This document shows, one piece after another, positions 57,345 through 64,000 of a stretch of DNA of 64,000 bases. How positions within the stretch are numbered: the first letter of the stretch is position 1; each line of letters begins with the position of its first letter. The notes under the pieces are model-generated. The model was not told the origin of the DNA. It saw only the letters and a list, made by a program, of their open reading frames with translations, and ran no database searches. The position numbers were made by a program, and so were the translations under genes. This DNA is from Streptomyces sp. CGMCC 4.7035 (GTDB lineage: Bacteria > Actinomycetota > Actinomycetes > Streptomycetales > Streptomycetaceae). Location: positions 4,402,001 to 4,466,000 of the forward strand of contig NZ_CP134053.1 of NCBI RefSeq assembly GCF_031583065.1. Direction: 5' to 3'.

Positions 57345-58526
57345 GTGAAGGCATTCCCGGTGAAGTTGCCGTCCGGCGACCGGTACTGGACGGTGTTGGA
57401 CGACCAGATGGCGGTCGTTCCGGAAGCGGATGCGTTCCTGCGGCACGCCAGGTTCGGACAGGCCCAGGCCGAGCTGACCACGAAGACGTACGCCAGTGCC
57501 GTGGCCCTGTACCTCCGATGGTGTGCGCGTACAGGACGGGCATGGACGACTGCGGCGGCGGACCTGTCCCTGTTCATGACGTGGCTGCGCTACGCCTCTG
57601 CGGAGCTGACGGGTGTTGCGTCGCCGGCCGTCGGCTCCGCGATGGTGATGACCGGTCCGGGCATGAAGCGTCAGCGTGGCGAAGCGAGGATCGAGAACAT
57701 CCTGGTCGGCGTGCGGACCTTCCTTCGACACGCTGTGAACACCGGCAGCGCGCCTTCCACTGTGCTAGCTCAACTCTATGAACTGGCAGACGATCGCGAT
57801 CTTCCCTTGGAAGCCAAGGGCGAGCGTGAGCGGATGGCCTATCGCCTGCGAGCCCAGCACCGGGTGAGTGTCCCTCGTGCACGCCGGGACCGTGCGGCCG
57901 ATGAGGAGGTCCTTGCTCTGCTGAAGGCTTGTCGGCTGTCCCGTGACCGGTTCATCGTGTTGCTGCTCGCTCGTGCCGGCCTACGCCGCGGTGAGGCGGC
58001 AGGGCTGCGCCGCGAGGACATGCACTTCATGCCGGATTCCTCGCCGCTCGGGTGCAAGGTGAGCGGTTCCCACGTTCACGTTGTTCGCCGGGCCAATGCC
58101 AATGGGGCCTGGGCGAAGTCGGTACGCGAGCGGTGGGTTCCCGCAGACTGGCTGGTCGTGCAGGCATACGACCAGTACGTACTGGAGCGACTGTCGTTTC
58201 CGCACGGGGAGCACAGTGATTTCGTCCTGGTCAACCTCCTGCGTGGCCAACTCGGCGCCCCGATGTCCCCGGACGCTGTGACTGAGCTGATCGAGCGGTT
58301 GGGCCAACGCGGTGGGGTCGACCGCGCGGTGACCGCCCACATGCTCCGGCACGGGTTTGCCAGCAATGTGGGCGACAGCGGCGGCACCGTGGACGAGATC
58401 GCGAGGCTGCTGGGCCACTCCCAACTCTCCAGCAACGAACCGTACTTGCATCCGGCGCAGAGCCGGATCCGTGAGGCCGTCGAGCGCGTCCCCTCACCGG
58501 TCGGCGACTGGGGAGGCCCGCGATGA
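57345..58526 (+). CDS. tnpA: TnpA tyrosine recombinase of Tn554-like element
   Basis: 393 aa (Tn554 TnpA is about 360). The N-terminal SAM-like DNA-binding domain (TTKTYASAVALYLRWC) is followed by a catalytic domain with Arg (ARAGLRRGEAAGL), HxxRH (HMLRHGFAS), LLGHSQ and nucleophile Tyr in SNEPYLHP. GTG 57345 has GGAGG upstream. It overlaps tnpB as ATGA. Codon use is slightly less GC-extreme than the host operon. Confidence 0.93.
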   Translation: MKAFPVKLPSGDRYWTVLDDQMAVVPEADAFLRHARFGQAQAELTTKTYASAVALYLRWCARTGRAWTTAAADLSLFMTWLRYASAELTGVASPAVGSAMVMTGPGMKRQRGEARIENILVGVRTFLRHAVNTGSAPSTVLAQLYELADDRDLPLEAKGERERMAYRLRAQHRVSVPRARRDRAADEEVLALLKACRLSRDRFIVLLLARAGLRRGEAAGLRREDMHFMPDSSPLGCKVSGSHVHVVRRANANGAWAKSVRERWVPADWLVVQAYDQYVLERLSFPHGEHSDFVLVNLLRGQLGAPMSPDAVTELIERLGQRGGVDRAVTAHMLRHGFASNVGDSGGTVDEIARLLGHSQLSSNEPYLHPAQSRIREAVERVPSPVGDWGGPR

Positions 58527-60994
58527 CCAGTGGCCTCGTGTCCCTTGTCGCACCGGCGCCGGCCTCCGGGCCGACTGAGGGCCATGCGGAGTGGTTCTGG
58601 AGCTTGATCAGGCCTGAATTTCTGGCGGAGATCGGCTTCGACCGGGACCTGAAGATCCTCAGACCTCCGGCCGAGCACCCGCTGCTGGGCTGGTCATCGT
58701 GCAAGGTCGTGGACTGCAACGTGGTGGTCTTGTCGCGTGGGATGTTCTGCTCGTCCTGCAACCGTCGCCGACGCGAGGCGGCCATCAGCGACGCCGACTT
58801 CGCGATGTTGCCTCGACCGGACTCTCGGCGTCGCCGCTTCGTGCAGAACTGCTTGGTGCCCCAGTGCGAGCGGCCGTGGATCGACGCGCCACGCTCGCTG
58901 TGTTCGTCGCACTACTACCAGCAGAGCATGGTGCTCAAGTGCTCCCTTGAGGAGTTCCTCACCCGCGCTGATCTGACCCCGCTGCCAAGTCTCGGGCCAT
59001 GCTCGGTTGCCGCCTGTACCCGCCAGGCGGGCGTCTTGAAATCGATGGTGTGTCACGCGCACAACTGCCGCTTGGTGGACGACCGCCGTGCGAACCCTGA
59101 TCTGGATATCGACCTGTGGAAGGCCACCCAGACGCCCATCCCCGAGGGCGCCGAGGTCAGCTTTCGCGGACTGCCCGAGCTGGTGGTGGCCCAACTGATC
59201 TATGGCATCCAGCAGCGATGCGCTGACGGCGCCCTCACCACGCACCACCGGTTGCGCAACCTCACTTCGTGGCTCCGCCGCCAACAGGTCTCTTCCCTGG
59301 AGCACATCGACCCGCTTCAGGCCGTGACCAACGGCATCGACCGACTCACCCGCGGCCCGCTGACCACGATTACGACCTCGGTCAGACGGGCGCGGCTGAC
59401 GCCCGAGACCGAGTATCCAAAGGACTGCTGGGATCTGACGGTCTTCGGTCACACCGGAACTATCGACTTCAGCGGCATCTCGCAGCCATGGCTCAAGGAG
59501 ACCGTCAAACGCTGGGCCCGGCACACCGCGCCGCAGGTCCGGGGAGATAAGGCTGGAGCCAACCTCCGCAAGCAGGTGAATGACCTCGGAATGCTGTCCC
59601 AAAGCCTGCGGGCCCGCACCGATCGCGGTGACGAGCCCCAGGAGCTTGGCCGTGAGGACATCGAGAACTTCCTCAACCGGATGTCCCACCTTCAGGCCAC
59701 CGGTCAGATCAGCGCCTACCAGCGTCGCGGCGTCATCTACACGACCGGCCACATCATCAAGCGCATGCGCAGTCTGGGGCTGACCCGGGCGGGCGAACCG
59801 ATGCACGGGCTGCCCGACCACTTCTCCATGCTCCGGGGCGACCTGCCTACCAAACCCGAGCCCGACGAAGCCGGGCAGGACCTGCCCGCAGAGGTCATGC
59901 GGCAGCTCTGCGCCGAACTCCACCGCATCGAGGAACGTTCCGAGCCGGAGTCAAGGATCGGCATCGAGTTACTCATCGACACCGGTCGGCGACCCGACGA
60001 GATTTGCGAGCTTCCCTTCGATTGCCTTGGCCAGGACGGCGAAGGCAAGCCCGTGCTGATCTACAACAACAGCAAGAAAAACCGCCCTCGACGTGAACTG
60101 CCTCTGCACGAGTCCACTGCCGAACTCATCCGCACCCAGCAACGCACCGTTCGCGCTCGGTTCCCCAACACTCCTGCGCGAGAGCTGAAGCTGCTGCCTT
60201 CGCCCGTCCGAAATCCTCGCGGCACCAAAGCGATCACCGAGAGCGCACTGAGCGGTAACACCCGGATCTGGGTCAACGCGCTCCCCGACATCACGCTGGA
60301 CGACGGCACCGTGTTCGACAAGGCGAAGATTTTTCCCTACGCCTTCCGACACACCTACGCACAAAGGCACGCCGACGCCGGAGTTCCGGTCGACGTCCTG
60401 TCCAAACTTCTTGATCACGACACACTGGAAGCCACCCGGGGCTACTACCGCGTCAAGGAGAAACGACTGCGCCAGGCAGTCGACAAGGTCACCCGGCTTC
60501 AGTTCGATCGCCATGGCAACCGCACTTGGCAGCAGGCCAGAGCCCTCCTCGATGCCGAACGCAACCGGCGCTCCGTCGGCGAGGTGGCAGTGGCCTTCGG
60601 ACGCTGCTCCGAACCAACCAACGTCTCCGCCGGCGGCGGACAGTGCCCTCTCCGATTCCGCTGCCTGGGCTGTGATCATTTCAGCACGGACGTCTCCTAC
60701 CTGCCCGAAATCCGCAGCTACCTGGATGACTTGCTGCGGACCCGTGAACGCCTGAGCGCCATGACCAGCGCGGACGAGTGGGCCAAGCGCGAAGCAATGC
60801 CCTCGGACGAGGAGATCGATCGGGTTCGACGCCTCATCCGCCGAGTCACCGAGGACCTGGGCTCGCTGACCGAACAGGAGCGAGGCGAGATCGAAGAAGC
60901 CGTCGCCACGGTCCGCAAGACACGGCAGGGCTTCCTCGGAATGCCCAAGATCCGGCAGCCCCTGCCCGATGTCCGTCCGGAGCGTCCGGCATGA
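58523..60994 (+). CDS. tnpB: TnpB tyrosine recombinase with N-terminal zinc-knuckle repeats
   Basis: 823 aa, longer than Tn554 TnpB (about 630). The N-terminus holds three Cys/His clusters: C60/C65/C76/C79, C110/C115/C127/H130 and C160/C165/C177/H180. They share nearly the same spacing and are offset by 50 residues. The catalytic domain follows (Arg in LLIDTGRRPDEICELPF; FRHTYAQRHADAG; LLDHDTLEATRGYYRV with nucleophile Tyr). The usual first His of HxxR is Tyr here (YAFR). A further Cys group (GQCPLRFRCLGCDHF) lies near the end. It overlaps tnpC by ATGA. Confidence 0.92.
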   Translation: MTSGLVSLVAPAPASGPTEGHAEWFWSLIRPEFLAEIGFDRDLKILRPPAEHPLLGWSSCKVVDCNVVVLSRGMFCSSCNRRRREAAISDADFAMLPRPDSRRRRFVQNCLVPQCERPWIDAPRSLCSSHYYQQSMVLKCSLEEFLTRADLTPLPSLGPCSVAACTRQAGVLKSMVCHAHNCRLVDDRRANPDLDIDLWKATQTPIPEGAEVSFRGLPELVVAQLIYGIQQRCADGALTTHHRLRNLTSWLRRQQVSSLEHIDPLQAVTNGIDRLTRGPLTTITTSVRRARLTPETEYPKDCWDLTVFGHTGTIDFSGISQPWLKETVKRWARHTAPQVRGDKAGANLRKQVNDLGMLSQSLRARTDRGDEPQELGREDIENFLNRMSHLQATGQISAYQRRGVIYTTGHIIKRMRSLGLTRAGEPMHGLPDHFSMLRGDLPTKPEPDEAGQDLPAEVMRQLCAELHRIEERSEPESRIGIELLIDTGRRPDEICELPFDCLGQDGEGKPVLIYNNSKKNRPRRELPLHESTAELIRTQQRTVRARFPNTPARELKLLPSPVRNPRGTKAITESALSGNTRIWVNALPDITLDDGTVFDKAKIFPYAFRHTYAQRHADAGVPVDVLSKLLDHDTLEATRGYYRVKEKRLRQAVDKVTRLQFDRHGNRTWQQARALLDAERNRRSVGEVAVAFGRCSEPTNVSAGGGQCPLRFRCLGCDHFSTDVSYLPEIRSYLDDLLRTRERLSAMTSADEWAKREAMPSDEEIDRVRRLIRRVTEDLGSLTEQERGEIEEAVATVRKTRQGFLGMPKIRQPLPDVRPERPA

Positions 60995-61533
60995 CACCCC
61001 AACCGAGCACGAGCGAGCGCCTCGCCCAAGGTCGTCGGAACGACTCCGAGCGGCGTCGCCAACGCGTCCTCAAAGTCCTCGATCAACTCTCCCGCAACGG
61101 TGGCACCGTGTCTGTCTCCGCCGTCGCGCGAAGCGCTGGAGTCGACAGGACGTTCCTCTACCGGCACCCTGACCTGCTCGCCCATGTTCACGCGCTGGCC
61201 ACCGAGCCACCTTCAGATGCAGGCAGGGGCCCGACGGTCAGTAGGGCGTCCCTGCAAGCAGATCTCTTGGCCGCCAATGCGCGAGGCGCCCGCCTGACCG
61301 AACAGGTCCGGCAACTCGAACAGCGGCTATCCGAAGCCCTGGGCCAGCAGATCTGGCAACGCACCGGCATCGGTCCGCCCGCGGATACCGACAGGCTGCA
61401 GGCCCGCATCACCGAACTGGAACAACAGAACCTCGACCTACGCCTGCGACTCGAGGAAAAGGACGAGGAACTGTCCGCCGCACGGGCCGCGAACCGTGAG
61501 CTGACCAAGACCATCAACCAGGGCCGCTCTTGA
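60991..61533 (+). CDS. tnpC: TnpC-like accessory protein (DUF6262)
   Basis: 180 aa: a short HTH-like N-terminal half (NGGTVSVSAVARSAGVDRTF) and a long coiled-coil C-terminal half (LTEQVRQLEQRLSEALGQQ; LEEKDEELSAARAANREL). This is the usual third protein of actinobacterial Tn554-like operons, thought to steer insertion orientation and efficiency in Tn554. Its ATG overlaps the tnpB stop. Confidence 0.88.
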   Translation: MTPQPSTSERLAQGRRNDSERRRQRVLKVLDQLSRNGGTVSVSAVARSAGVDRTFLYRHPDLLAHVHALATEPPSDAGRGPTVSRASLQADLLAANARGARLTEQVRQLEQRLSEALGQQIWQRTGIGPPADTDRLQARITELEQQNLDLRLRLEEKDEELSAARAANRELTKTINQGRS

Positions 61534-61592
61534 ATGATCTTGATCAGGGGGTCCGGGAGCGGGGAGAGTCCCTTGCCTGAGAAGTGCTCATT

Positions 61593-62216
61593 TCACGTGG
61601 CGCGGCGATCGTCGATTTCCACGGAGAGGTGTGGCCATGGCTCAGTGAGCCGTGCCAGGTCGTCGGCGGTGCTGCTGCTTGCCATCAATGACCTGTCGGC
61701 CATGAAGTGGACGGTGGTTCCGGTCGTGTGGTCGTCGGCGATCGGTTGCAGCTCCGTGGTGGGCACGCCGTGTTCGTACCGCTGGGTCCAGGATCCGTTG
61801 CGGCGGCGGTTGGTGTGGACGAGCCACGTGCTGAGTGCGGCGACGACGGACATGCCCCGACGAGGGTGCGTGTCGGGCAGGGATGGTGCATCGGGGTGAT
61901 CGAAGAATCGGAGGTCCTTCGTCGCCATGACCGGCTTCTTCACGATGCGCCCGTGCTCGTCGAGGCGCGTGTCGGTGCCCCGTCCGTTGTCTGCGATGGC
62001 CACGGAGCCGTCGGGGTAAAGCGTGATGCGGCAGTGCCCGCCGTTGCCGCATTCGGCCTCGTCGGCCGCATAGGCGACGACTTCGAAGATCAGGTGCAGG
62101 ATGCCTCTGGGGGCGAAGGCAGCTGGGTTCTGGCGGATGTGCTCAAGATGGTCGAGGTCGACGGTGCTCGCCCAGTCGTGCGTGGTGTTGCGCCAGGCCG
62201 CCCTTGGGGTGCTCAT
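61593..62216 (-). CDS. Stand-alone GyrB-like GHKL ATPase domain protein (cargo)
   Basis: 207 aa resembling only the N-terminal ATPase lobe of GyrB/topoisomerase IV: HLEHIRQNPAAFAPRG, LIFEVVAYAADEAECG, ADNGRGTDTR (G1 box), HPRRGMSVVAALSTW (G2 box), GTTVHFMADRS. The second lobe and the rest of GyrB are absent. In the N-box the catalytic Glu is kept but the Mg-binding Asn (GyrB EVVDNSVDEA) is Tyr (EVVAYAADEA). ATG 62216 lacks a clear ribosome site. It is carried inside the transposon on the strand opposite to the tnp genes. Function unknown; similar ATPase lobes occur in defence or resistance proteins. Confidence 0.75.
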   Translation of the reverse strand: MSTPRAAWRNTTHDWASTVDLDHLEHIRQNPAAFAPRGILHLIFEVVAYAADEAECGNGGHCRITLYPDGSVAIADNGRGTDTRLDEHGRIVKKPVMATKDLRFFDHPDAPSLPDTHPRRGMSVVAALSTWLVHTNRRRNGSWTQRYEHGVPTTELQPIADDHTTGTTVHFMADRSLMASSSTADDLARLTEPWPHLSVEIDDRRAT

Positions 62217-62395
62217 CCAGGAAGTATGCAGGGCGCCCCCGGAAGCCGCGAAACCACCGATCAGCCCTGGCCATCCCTCGAAAGGTCCCCCGAAAACTGC
62301 AAGGTCCCGCGGATCGACTCGCTCGGACGGGAGCTCGTGACCCGAACCTGAGACAACTCAAGAACAGTGCTCAATCAGGCACCTGGGAGAATCTG

Positions 62396-63301
62396 ATGAC
62401 CAGCCGCTACCGCAGCATCGTCGATGCCTACGTGCTTCTACGCAGAGCCGACGGACGCATCTTGCTCATGGAACGCGCCAACACCGGCTACGCGGACAGC
62501 CAGCTCTGCCCACCCAGTGGACACCTCGAAGCCGGAGAATCCGTGATTGCTGGCGCGATCCGCGAGGCCGCTGAGGAAGTCGGCGTCGAGCTCAGCGAAG
62601 CCGCTCTCGACTTCGTGCACGTCGTCCACCACCGCAACGGCAACGAAGAAGCACGCATCGGCTTTTTCTTCCTCGCAGACAACTGGCGGGGCCAGCCGAT
62701 CAACCGTGAGCCACACAAGTGCGCACAGCTTCTGTGGGCCGACCCGACGGATCCACCCGCGAACACCGTGCCTTACACGGCCGCCGCTCTAGCGCAGATC
62801 ACCAAGCAGCAGCCGTTCTCCCTCGACGGTTGGGGACTCCGATCCCTTCCACCACACCTGTTGCAGAAGAAGATCCACACATGGACCGACTTGAACTGGG
62901 GAAACAGCTCTCATCGGCGAGCGAACAGGCAGATCAACCCCAGAGAAGCTGGTGGCCCCTCGACGCACTGCCCGAGCCGATCGTGGACTACACCCGCGCT
63001 GCCCTGGAGGCCATCTCCCACGGCACCCTCTACACCTCGATGGGCTGGACCTGAAGCCGCTGCCCGCAGAGCCGGTGGGGCGTCACGTGTCGTCGGCCGG
63101 CCCGCTGCTTTCCCTCAGACCGCCGCTTCCAGGAAAGGACGTGACCCCGCACATGTTCACCTCGCAAGAGGAATGGGACCGCGGCTACGCCGACGGCTGT
63201 CGCTATCGCCAACTCGGCGACAGCGAGCGCACACTGCTGGCCACTCATGTGCCGGCACCGGACGCAGGCAGGGCCCTCGACGTCGGGTGCGGGGTCGGTG
63301 A
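62396..63301 (+). CDS. Cargo Nudix hydrolase with run-on C-terminus across the element border
   Basis: The first about 150 residues are a normal Nudix hydrolase (MERANTGYADSQLCPPSGHL; Nudix box GHLEAGESVIAGAIREAAEE then VGVEL; FFFLADNWRGQPINREPHK). GGGAGA precedes ATG 62396. No stop occurs before the right border, so the frame passes GCTGGT at 62948 into host DNA and ends only at 63301, adding about 117 non-native residues. In a circular form the same frame would read GCT GGT TTC TCC AGG GTT CGT TAG, using the stop at the element's left end. Nudix activity likely survives. Confidence 0.75.
   Translation: MTSRYRSIVDAYVLLRRADGRILLMERANTGYADSQLCPPSGHLEAGESVIAGAIREAAEEVGVELSEAALDFVHVVHHRNGNEEARIGFFFLADNWRGQPINREPHKCAQLLWADPTDPPANTVPYTAAALAQITKQQPFSLDGWGLRSLPPHLLQKKIHTWTDLNWGNSSHRRANRQINPREAGGPSTHCPSRSWTTPALPWRPSPTAPSTPRWAGPEAAARRAGGASRVVGRPAAFPQTAASRKGRDPAHVHLARGMGPRLRRRLSLSPTRRQRAHTAGHSCAGTGRRQGPRRRVRGR
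62948..63054 (+). pseudogene. Severed 3' end of the PIMT-fused Nudix gene
   Basis: WWPLDALPEPIVDYTRAALE then GTLYTSMGWT and TGA at 63052: the standard C-terminus of Streptomyces Nudix proteins, with no start of its own except a chimeric frame from ATG 62881. It fits exactly to the broken end at 57211-57216 (TEWRW + WPLDAL). The right copy of GCTGGT is 62948-62953. Confidence 0.85.
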
Positions 63302-64000
63302 GCTCGCGGCTCATCTGGCCGGACTCGGCTACGCCGTGGACGCCGTCGACTGGTCCGAGACCGCTCTCGCCGAAGCCCGCACCCGACACCGGGAGGCCGC
63401 TCGATGGCTTCGCCTCGACGTCGAAGGCGACGACTGGTCACCCCTGCACGCCGGCGGGTACGACTTGATCACCCTGCGATTCGTGGCTCCGTTCCTCAAC
63501 GCCCGCGATCGCACCCTGCACATGCTGGGCCGGCGCCTGCGTCCCGGAGGAACCCTCGTGGTCATCACACCGCTCGCGGCCGACACCCCGGCCGAGCGGC
63601 GCGGTATCGCACTCGACGAGGACGAACTCGAAGCGCTGCGGAACCGCTGGGCCATCGCCGAGCGCCACGACACCGAAGGGCTGGCCTTCCTGGTTTTGCG
63701 CAGTCCGCGCCGGAACGAGGCCACGGCGCAGGACAGTCCCCTCGGCGTCGGTAAGCAGGCCACGCCATCCAGTACCCGGAACGGCGAGGCGACCGCGACC
63801 GCCTCCCTGCGGGAACATCACTTCCACCTGTTGGGGCGCTACTACGGCCAGGTGGAATCGGGCCGAAAAACGGTCGAGGTACGCGTCGCCACCCCGGACA
63901 AGGCGGCCGTCGATGCCGGGGACGCGATCGTCTTCCACGACCGCGACAGCGGCCGGGAACTCGATATCGTCGTGAAGCGGGTCACCCCGTACGCCTCGTT
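63141..64000 (+). CDS. Class I methyltransferase fused to an ASCH-like domain (3' partial)
   Basis: The window holds 286 codons; the gene runs off the right edge. Residues about 5-190 form a SAM methyltransferase (ALDVGCGVGELAAHLAGLGY, VDAVDWSETALAEA, LRPGGTLVVITP). From about residue 225 an ASCH/PUA-like domain follows (FHLLGRYYGQVESGRKTVEV; AGDAIVFHD), a fold linked to RNA binding. GTG 63141 has AGGAAAGGA upstream; ATG 63153 is an alternative. It lies 86 bp after the restored PIMT-Nudix stop and was probably the next gene of that operon before the transposon separated them. Confidence 0.85.
   Translation, partial: MTPHMFTSQEEWDRGYADGCRYRQLGDSERTLLATHVPAPDAGRALDVGCGVGELAAHLAGLGYAVDAVDWSETALAEARTRHREAARWLRLDVEGDDWSPLHAGGYDLITLRFVAPFLNARDRTLHMLGRRLRPGGTLVVITPLAADTPAERRGIALDEDELEALRNRWAIAERHDTEGLAFLVLRSPRRNEATAQDSPLGVGKQATPSSTRNGEATATASLREHHFHLLGRYYGQVESGRKTVEVRVATPDKAAVDAGDAIVFHDRDSGRELDIVVKRVTPYAS

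Larger units (their letters stand above)
57211..62953. mobile_element. Tn554-like transposon inserted in the PIMT-Nudix gene
   Basis: A 5.7-kb insertion carries overlapping tnpA, tnpB and tnpC (two tyrosine recombinases and a DUF6262-type protein) in the Tn554 order. Two cargo genes follow, a GHKL ATPase (minus) and a Nudix hydrolase (plus). The hexamer GCTGGT stands at both borders. Joining 57216 to 62954 restores a normal Nudix C-terminus (EWRW then WPLDALPEPIVDYTRAALEA). As in Tn554, there are no terminal inverted repeats evident. Borders are inferred from the reconstructed gene. Confidence 0.85.

Overview
The window is very GC-rich with strong third-position G/C bias, GTG/TTG starts, GGAGG-type ribosome binding sites and mycothiol-linked enzymes. 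This fits a streptomycete or close relative. All 64 kb appear chromosomal; no rRNA or tRNA gene was recognised.

Region 1 (1-19.1 kb) is a well-preserved catabolic locus. Choline is oxidised by BetA and BetB to glycine betaine, which can also be imported by an OpuA-type ABC transporter encoded with betB. A Rieske oxygenase with its own ferredoxin and FAD reductase would demethylate betaine, releasing formaldehyde. An FAD/GcvT-type dehydrogenase handles the later N-methyl groups, and FolD, GlyA, PurU and MetF handle the one-carbon units. A mycothiol-dependent formaldehyde dehydrogenase (mscR) and a metallo-beta-lactamase-fold partner detoxify the formaldehyde. An IclR regulator sits in the middle, and TTGCG/CGCAA repeats or inverted repeats lie upstream of nearly every transcription unit.

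Region 2 (19.2-24 kb) is a stress/dormancy-type group: two universal stress proteins, a zinc alcohol dehydrogenase and a DoxD-like membrane protein. Beside them lie a truncated hemerythrin gene and a frameshifted gene. Region 3 (24.1-30.3 kb) has an uncharacterised trio (unknown protein, MoxR-type AAA ATPase, DUF2201 metallopeptidase/VWA-like protein), then a DUF1062 protein and an RmlD-like reductase. Region 4 (30.6-41.7 kb) is a giant secreted RHS/LamG polymorphic toxin with an unusual histidine-rich segment, a Hint domain and a small toxin tip. Its stop codon overlaps the start of a probable immunity gene.

Region 5 (41.7-52.3 kb) is decayed accessory DNA. It holds IS3 and IS110 remnants, a GH43 remnant beside an intact secreted GH62 enzyme, and a deletion scar joining broken MMPL and response-regulator genes. 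Intact genes here are an SDR/LysR pair, a metallophosphoesterase and a PIG-L deacetylase.

Region 6 (52.3-64 kb) is the most interesting. A tightly overlapping operon begins with a 47-codon ORF and continues with an APH-like kinase, a Nudix hydrolase, an ABC exporter and an isoaspartyl-methyltransferase-like enzyme (FxLD-system type) fused to a Nudix domain. This looks like an unusual peptide-modification (RiPP-like) cassette. The last gene is split by a 5.7-kb Tn554-like element (tnpA, tnpB, tnpC plus a GHKL-ATPase and a Nudix cargo gene) flanked by the hexamer GCTGGT. The missing end of the Nudix domain is found at 62954-63054. The final gene, running off the window, is a methyltransferase-ASCH fusion.
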